Below, one piece after another: positions 13,183-15,621 of a stretch of DNA of 15,621 nucleotides (position 1 is the first letter of the stretch; every line of letters begins with the position of its first letter). The translations under genes were made by a program, and so were the position numbers. Source of the stretch: JABWBJ01 sp035646395. Its GTDB lineage: Bacteria > Gemmatimonadota > Gemmatimonadetes > Gemmatimonadales > Gemmatimonadaceae. Where the stretch lies: positions 1-15,621 of the forward strand of contig DASRPK010000164.1 of the NCBI GenBank assembly GCA_035646395.1. The letters are read 5' to 3'. Under the pieces are notes generated by a model. That model searched no databases. It saw only the letters and a list, made by a program, of their open reading frames with translations, and was not told the DNA's origin.

Positions 13183-13353
13183 ATGAATACTTCACTCGTG
13201 TCGGCGGTCGAGGAGGCGCACGCCACGCGCTGGCGCGAATGGCAAGTCAAGAATGAGGCTGGCCAACAACGAGGGGCGCGCCGTGCACGCCTGGTGTTCA
13301 CGCTGATCTTCATCGCTCTGGGTATCTGGTTCGGCCTCCAGCTCGTCTGGTAG
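13183..13353 (+). CDS. Small tail-anchored membrane protein
   Basis: 56 residues from ATG 13183. A polar, charged N-terminal helix (VSAVEEAHATRWREWQVKNE), a basic patch (RGARRAR) and a C-terminal hydrophobic helix (LVFTLIFIALGIWFGLQLVW) that ends the protein make it a likely tail-anchored protein. The Shine-Dalgarno is weak (GGATGG), so the start is uncertain. The charge pattern and the clean membrane helix suggest a true gene. No family recognised. Confidence 0.5.
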   Translation: MNTSLVSAVEEAHATRWREWQVKNEAGQQRGARRARLVFTLIFIALGIWFGLQLVW

Positions 13354-13512
13354 GACAGTTCCCTCGACGCTACCACGCGTCCATCAGCACTGTGGCGATG
13401 GCTTGCACGGCGCCCAACAATAACGGCGCGTCCAAATCAACGCGGTCGCAATCAGAAGATCGGATCAGACTTCCCGCAGCCGCACTCTCCGCTGCGTGCC
13501 CCGCGATCCCGT
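13354..13512. other. Intergenic region, nothing convincing
   Basis: No supported ORF, strong hairpin or promoter was seen between the tail-anchored gene and the convergent membrane gene. A TGGC/TTGC pair at 13393-13406 has six instead of seven bases between the boxes and is not a sigma-54 promoter. Confidence 0.5.
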
Positions 13513-13722
13513 TCACCGCTGCTTACGCGGCCCGTGTAGCGACCCGATCGGCAATGGCCGATCTTCGTTCCAGGCCCATAGCAGCATTGCGGGCGGTATG
13601 AGACCGAAGACGAGGAGCAGCAGCCAGCTTCGAACCGCCATGCTGTTGATGACGATGAAAGTGACGCAGGCAAACGCGAGCCAGACGCCAATCAGGGACC
13701 AGCGCCAGTGTGAGGTCGACAT
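13513..13722 (-). CDS. Small two-helix membrane protein
   Basis: 69 residues from ATG 13722, with GGAGG about 10 nt upstream. Two membrane helices (about 8-27 and 33-51: WLLLLVFGLIPPAMLLWAW with a Pro-Pro kink) are followed by a polar tail NEDRPLPIGSLHGPRKQR. Similar two-helix proteins with an R-S-W-x-L-L-L-V-F-G-L-I-P-P pattern are common hypotheticals in environmental genomes. Function is unknown. Confidence 0.68.
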   Translation of the reverse strand: MSTSHWRWSLIGVWLAFACVTFIVINSMAVRSWLLLLVFGLIPPAMLLWAWNEDRPLPIGSLHGPRKQR

Positions 13723-14007
13723 TGAACAGTTCCCTCCAACGACGAAGGCGAGACGGCCTCCGTCGAATGGTGAATCGTTACTTTGATGGCGGCTGTCCGA
13801 ATGGGCAGGAACGTCAGGAAAGCTGTGAACCAGTGTACGCGAGGATCGTCGGCGCCGCCGCCCTTTGCGCTCAGCGATACGCGGTGAGGAAGGCGTCGAC
13901 CGCCACGAGCAGACGAAAGAAAAGAGACAACGGGACTGTGCCGTTCCGTTCTAAACGGTACATCCGGTGACCGCGCGACGCTGTCAGGATAGGCCGTTGG
14001 GGGAATC
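13723..14007. other. Intergenic region without a supported gene
   Basis: Frames on both strands give Arg- and Ser-rich products of shadow type. A small inverted repeat CCGTT-CTA-AACGG (13946-13958) lies 50 bp before the next start and may be an operator, but it is short. No clear promoter was found. Confidence 0.4.
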
Positions 14008-14220
14008 ATGTCCAAGGCCCAGGTCGTAGGGACCGCGAGACGGCGACGTCGCAAACCGGTCGAATTGTCGGACGCTGTTGAAGGCCAAATCGCGGAGATC
14101 TGTCGTGACGTGGCCGTGCAAGTGAAACGGATGCAGCAGTTGCAAGAGCAGACCGACGAATTGCGCGTTGTCATTCGCGAGTGGGCGCGCGAGTTCGGAT
14201 CCGGCGGACCCCTTACCTAG
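14008..14220 (+). CDS. Small basic coiled-coil protein
   Basis: 70 residues from ATG 14008 with GGGGGA 3 nt upstream. The N-terminus is basic (ARRRRRKP, 10-17); residues 20-63 form one long amphipathic helix (EGQIAEICRDVAVQVKRMQQ then LQEQTDELRVVIREWAREFG), a likely coiled coil. Third-position GC favours this strand over the opposing frame. It may be a DNA- or membrane-associated accessory protein, but no family is recognised. Confidence 0.6.
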   Translation: MSKAQVVGTARRRRRKPVELSDAVEGQIAEICRDVAVQVKRMQQLQEQTDELRVVIREWAREFGSGGPLT

Positions 14221-14389
14221 TGGGGTGTCGATGGCGTCGAGATTAGCCGGGATCATCCACTGTCGATCGTAGGACTGAATCGTTGGCCCATGCGACACCG
14301 CATTCGAATGCTGTCCCGGCCGTCGACGTGGGGACTTACAGAGTGGCGCAAGCGGTCCTCGCCCTCGTGTGCACACATATGGGCGCCTG

Positions 14390-15457
14390 TCATTTCGCGC
14401 CGAGGCGCAGCTTCGAGGCCATCGCGCATTCCGCCATCACCGTGAAGTAGCGCTGCACGGCGTCGGCGCCGGCGATGAAGGGGTGATTCTCGCCGACCTC
14501 GCGCTTCGCAGCGACGAGGCGAGCCTTGGTGTAGGCCCCGTCGTATTCGCTGTGGTTCGACAGCATTACCGTCGCACCTGCGTCCGCGGCCACCTTGGCG
14601 ATCTTCCGTTGCGACGCGGCATATTCGTCCCATCGCGCGCCGTCGGTGCCGAATGCGCCGGTGAGCGTACCGCCGGAATAGGCCACCATCACCGTCCTGC
14701 CCTGGTCTTTGACAGGGAAGACGTACGACAAGGTGCCCGGTGTGTGTCCCGGTGTCGCGACGATGGTCACAGTGGTGTCGCCCAGCGTGAGTGACGATCC
14801 CTCAGGCCCGACGGCGATGTCGCGCTTCGGTACGCCGCCGGCAGCTGTGGCGGGACGCTGCAGCGTGGATTCCCAGTCCGGCGCGCCCATCACCACCTTC
14901 GCGCCGAAGCGGCTTTGCAGCGCCGCCGCGCCCTGATCGTGATCGCCGTGCGCGTGGCTGATGATGACGTATTTGATGTCGCGTGGATTGAGGCCGAGCG
15001 TCGTCAGGCCGTCGATGATTTCCGGCTGCGTCGCCCACGCGAAGTTGGTGTCGATGATGATGATGCCTTCGCTCGTGCGAAGCGCCCACGACGAATGCTG
15101 ACGCGTCCCAAGCCAATACAGGTTGTCGAACACCTTGTACGGAGAGGCGTACCAGCCAGATCGGTCCGGCGTTGCCGGGGCGGTTCCACCCGCGGCCGGC
15201 CCGCCGCGCCCGGCGCCTCCTCGTCCCGCCGCGGCGGGCGCTCCGGCACCACGCCCCGCAGCACCGCGTCCGCCACCCCCGCCCGGCAGACAGAGATTGA
15301 CGAAGGTGGCGCGGTAGTCCTGTCCTGCGGCCGCTCGTGCAGCCGCAATATGCGCGTCCACTTCGCTCGTGGGCGCCTGCGCTGCCGGCACCACGACGTA
15401 CAGCAGCCACACCAAGCCAGTGATCAACGATGCGTGTGTCATTCGCGCAGTCTTCAT
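14390..15457 (-). CDS. Secreted metallo-beta-lactamase-fold hydrolase, subclass B3-like
   Basis: 355 residues from ATG 15457, with GGAG 6 nt upstream; its ATG overlaps the stop of the upstream gene (ATGA). The signal peptide is about 1-27 (LVWLLYVVVPAAQA). A low-complexity Gly/Ala/Arg/Pro insert spans about 58-98. The MBL fold follows: VFDNLYWLGTRQHSSWALRT (109-128), the zinc motif HAHGDH (168-173), H238 in PGHTPGT and H302 in SNHSEYD. This set (HxHxDH, H, H) is the two-zinc pattern of subclass B3 enzymes and related hydrolases. Most such environmental proteins have unknown substrates; beta-lactam hydrolysis should not be assumed. Coupling to a GH43-like protein suggests a sugar-related or cell-envelope role. 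Confidence 0.9.
   Translation of the reverse strand: MKTARMTHASLITGLVWLLYVVVPAAQAPTSEVDAHIAAARAAAGQDYRATFVNLCLPGGGGGRGAAGRGAGAPAAAGRGGAGRGGPAAGGTAPATPDRSGWYASPYKVFDNLYWLGTRQHSSWALRTSEGIIIIDTNFAWATQPEIIDGLTTLGLNPRDIKYVIISHAHGDHDQGAAALQSRFGAKVVMGAPDWESTLQRPATAAGGVPKRDIAVGPEGSSLTLGDTTVTIVATPGHTPGTLSYVFPVKDQGRTVMVAYSGGTLTGAFGTDGARWDEYAASQRKIAKVAADAGATVMLSNHSEYDGAYTKARLVAAKREVGENHPFIAGADAVQRYFTVMAECAMASKLRLGAK
15089..15146. repeat. 58-bp direct repeat, internal copy (in the MBL gene)
   Basis: This stretch encodes SPYKVFDNLYWLGTRQHSS of the MBL protein, where it fits the family and reads through naturally. It is identical to the last 58 bases of the window (offset 475), so this copy is the original. 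Confidence 0.9.
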
Positions 15458-15621
15458 ACAAGCTCCAGTTGTGAGACATCAACCACGTACGGGCGCTCGC
15501 GGTACTCGAACCAGTCGAAGTCGGCCGCCCTGCCCGTACCGCCAAGGTCCTGACACGCCATGCCGACGAATGCTGACGCGTCCCAAGCCAATACAGGTTG
15601 TCGAACACCTTGTACGGAGAG
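15454..15621 (-). CDS. C-terminal end of a GH43-like glycosidase (partial, junction suspect)
   Basis: The minus strand is open from the window edge to TGA at 15456-15454. The last residues AFVGMACQDLGGTGRAADFD then WFEYRERPYVVDVSQLELV resemble the final strands of the concanavalin-like C-terminal domain of GH43 beta-xylosidase/arabinofuranosidase proteins, where (V/I)G(M/L)xCQD(L/T)xG ... ADFDxFxYxE is typical. The first 19 codons (15565-15621) lie in a 58-bp exact copy of the neighbouring MBL gene read in another frame, so they are probably not true sequence of this gene; the real gene should run on beyond the window. Confidence 0.6.
   Translation of the reverse strand, partial: LSVQGVRQPVLAWDASAFVGMACQDLGGTGRAADFDWFEYRERPYVVDVSQLELV
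15564..15621. repeat. 58-bp direct repeat, terminal copy at the window edge
   Basis: Identical to 15089-15146 in all 58 positions and running to the last base. It joins GH43-like sequence at the shared GCATTCGTCG motif, which both genes appear to have naturally. A repeat ending at the sequence edge with a microhomology joint is typical of a chimeric read or assembly-graph error; a real recombination is less likely. Confidence 0.85.

Noticed and set aside
13393..13406. TGGC and TTGC boxes resembling a sigma-54 promoter.
   Set aside because: Only six bases separate the boxes (GG-N9-GC), which sigma-54 does not tolerate well, and no gene start follows in that direction.

Overview
The window is GC-rich (about 60-65 % by eye) and gene-dense, with short gaps, small operons on both strands and mostly Shine-Dalgarno starts. 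Nothing in it fixes the taxonomy. The gene mix (GH15 and GH43 glycosidases, a secreted di-heme cytochrome, a Gly/Arg-rich secreted metallo-beta-lactamase-fold protein, a XylR/DmpR-type sigma-54 activator) would suit a soil or groundwater Acidobacteriota or deltaproteobacterium-like genome, but this is a guess. Both ends cut genes, so it may be a complete metagenomic contig. No rRNA, tRNA, CRISPR array, transposase or phage gene was seen.

Layout. (a) 1-1184, minus: the N-terminal part of a GH15 glucoamylase/trehalase-type enzyme preceded by a small unknown ORF. (b) 1342-3733, plus: a small Cys/His protein, a sigma-54 activator with XylR_N and V4R sensor domains, and a small winged-helix-like protein. 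(c) 3887-4825: a single-domain rhodanese (minus) divergent from a short HPF/RaiA-like ribosome hibernation factor (plus). (d) 5237-6765, plus: a Rieske ferredoxin translationally overlapped with a BphA4-type ferredoxin reductase, without any oxygenase. (e) 6789-7478, minus: a paralogue of the winged-helix-like protein and a DoxX-like membrane protein. (f) 7648-8895, plus: a secreted di-heme cytochrome of the CCP/MauG type. (g) 9039-11912, minus: a P2A (Ca2+-type) P-type ATPase. (h) 12053-14220: small genes of unknown function, several with one or two membrane segments. (i) 14390-15621, minus: the tail of a GH43-like protein coupled to an MBL-fold hydrolase, ending in a 58-bp repeat that looks like an assembly chimera.

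The most interesting feature is regulatory. Correctly spaced sigma-54 -24/-12 elements (GG-N10-GC) stand in the right orientation in front of several genes around the activator. Two match TGGC-N7-TTGC exactly (Rieske/reductase operon; di-heme cytochrome). Three are good to fair (winged-helix-like gene, HPF gene, rhodanese), and one weaker match precedes the activator itself. Dyad symmetries suitable as activator sites lie about 80-120 bp upstream of the predicted starts, including one midway between the divergent rhodanese and HPF promoters. I infer a local sigma-54 regulon in which a V4R-type sensor switches on electron-transfer, sulfur-transfer, peroxidase-like and ribosome-hibernation functions. 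The inducing signal cannot be read from the sequence.
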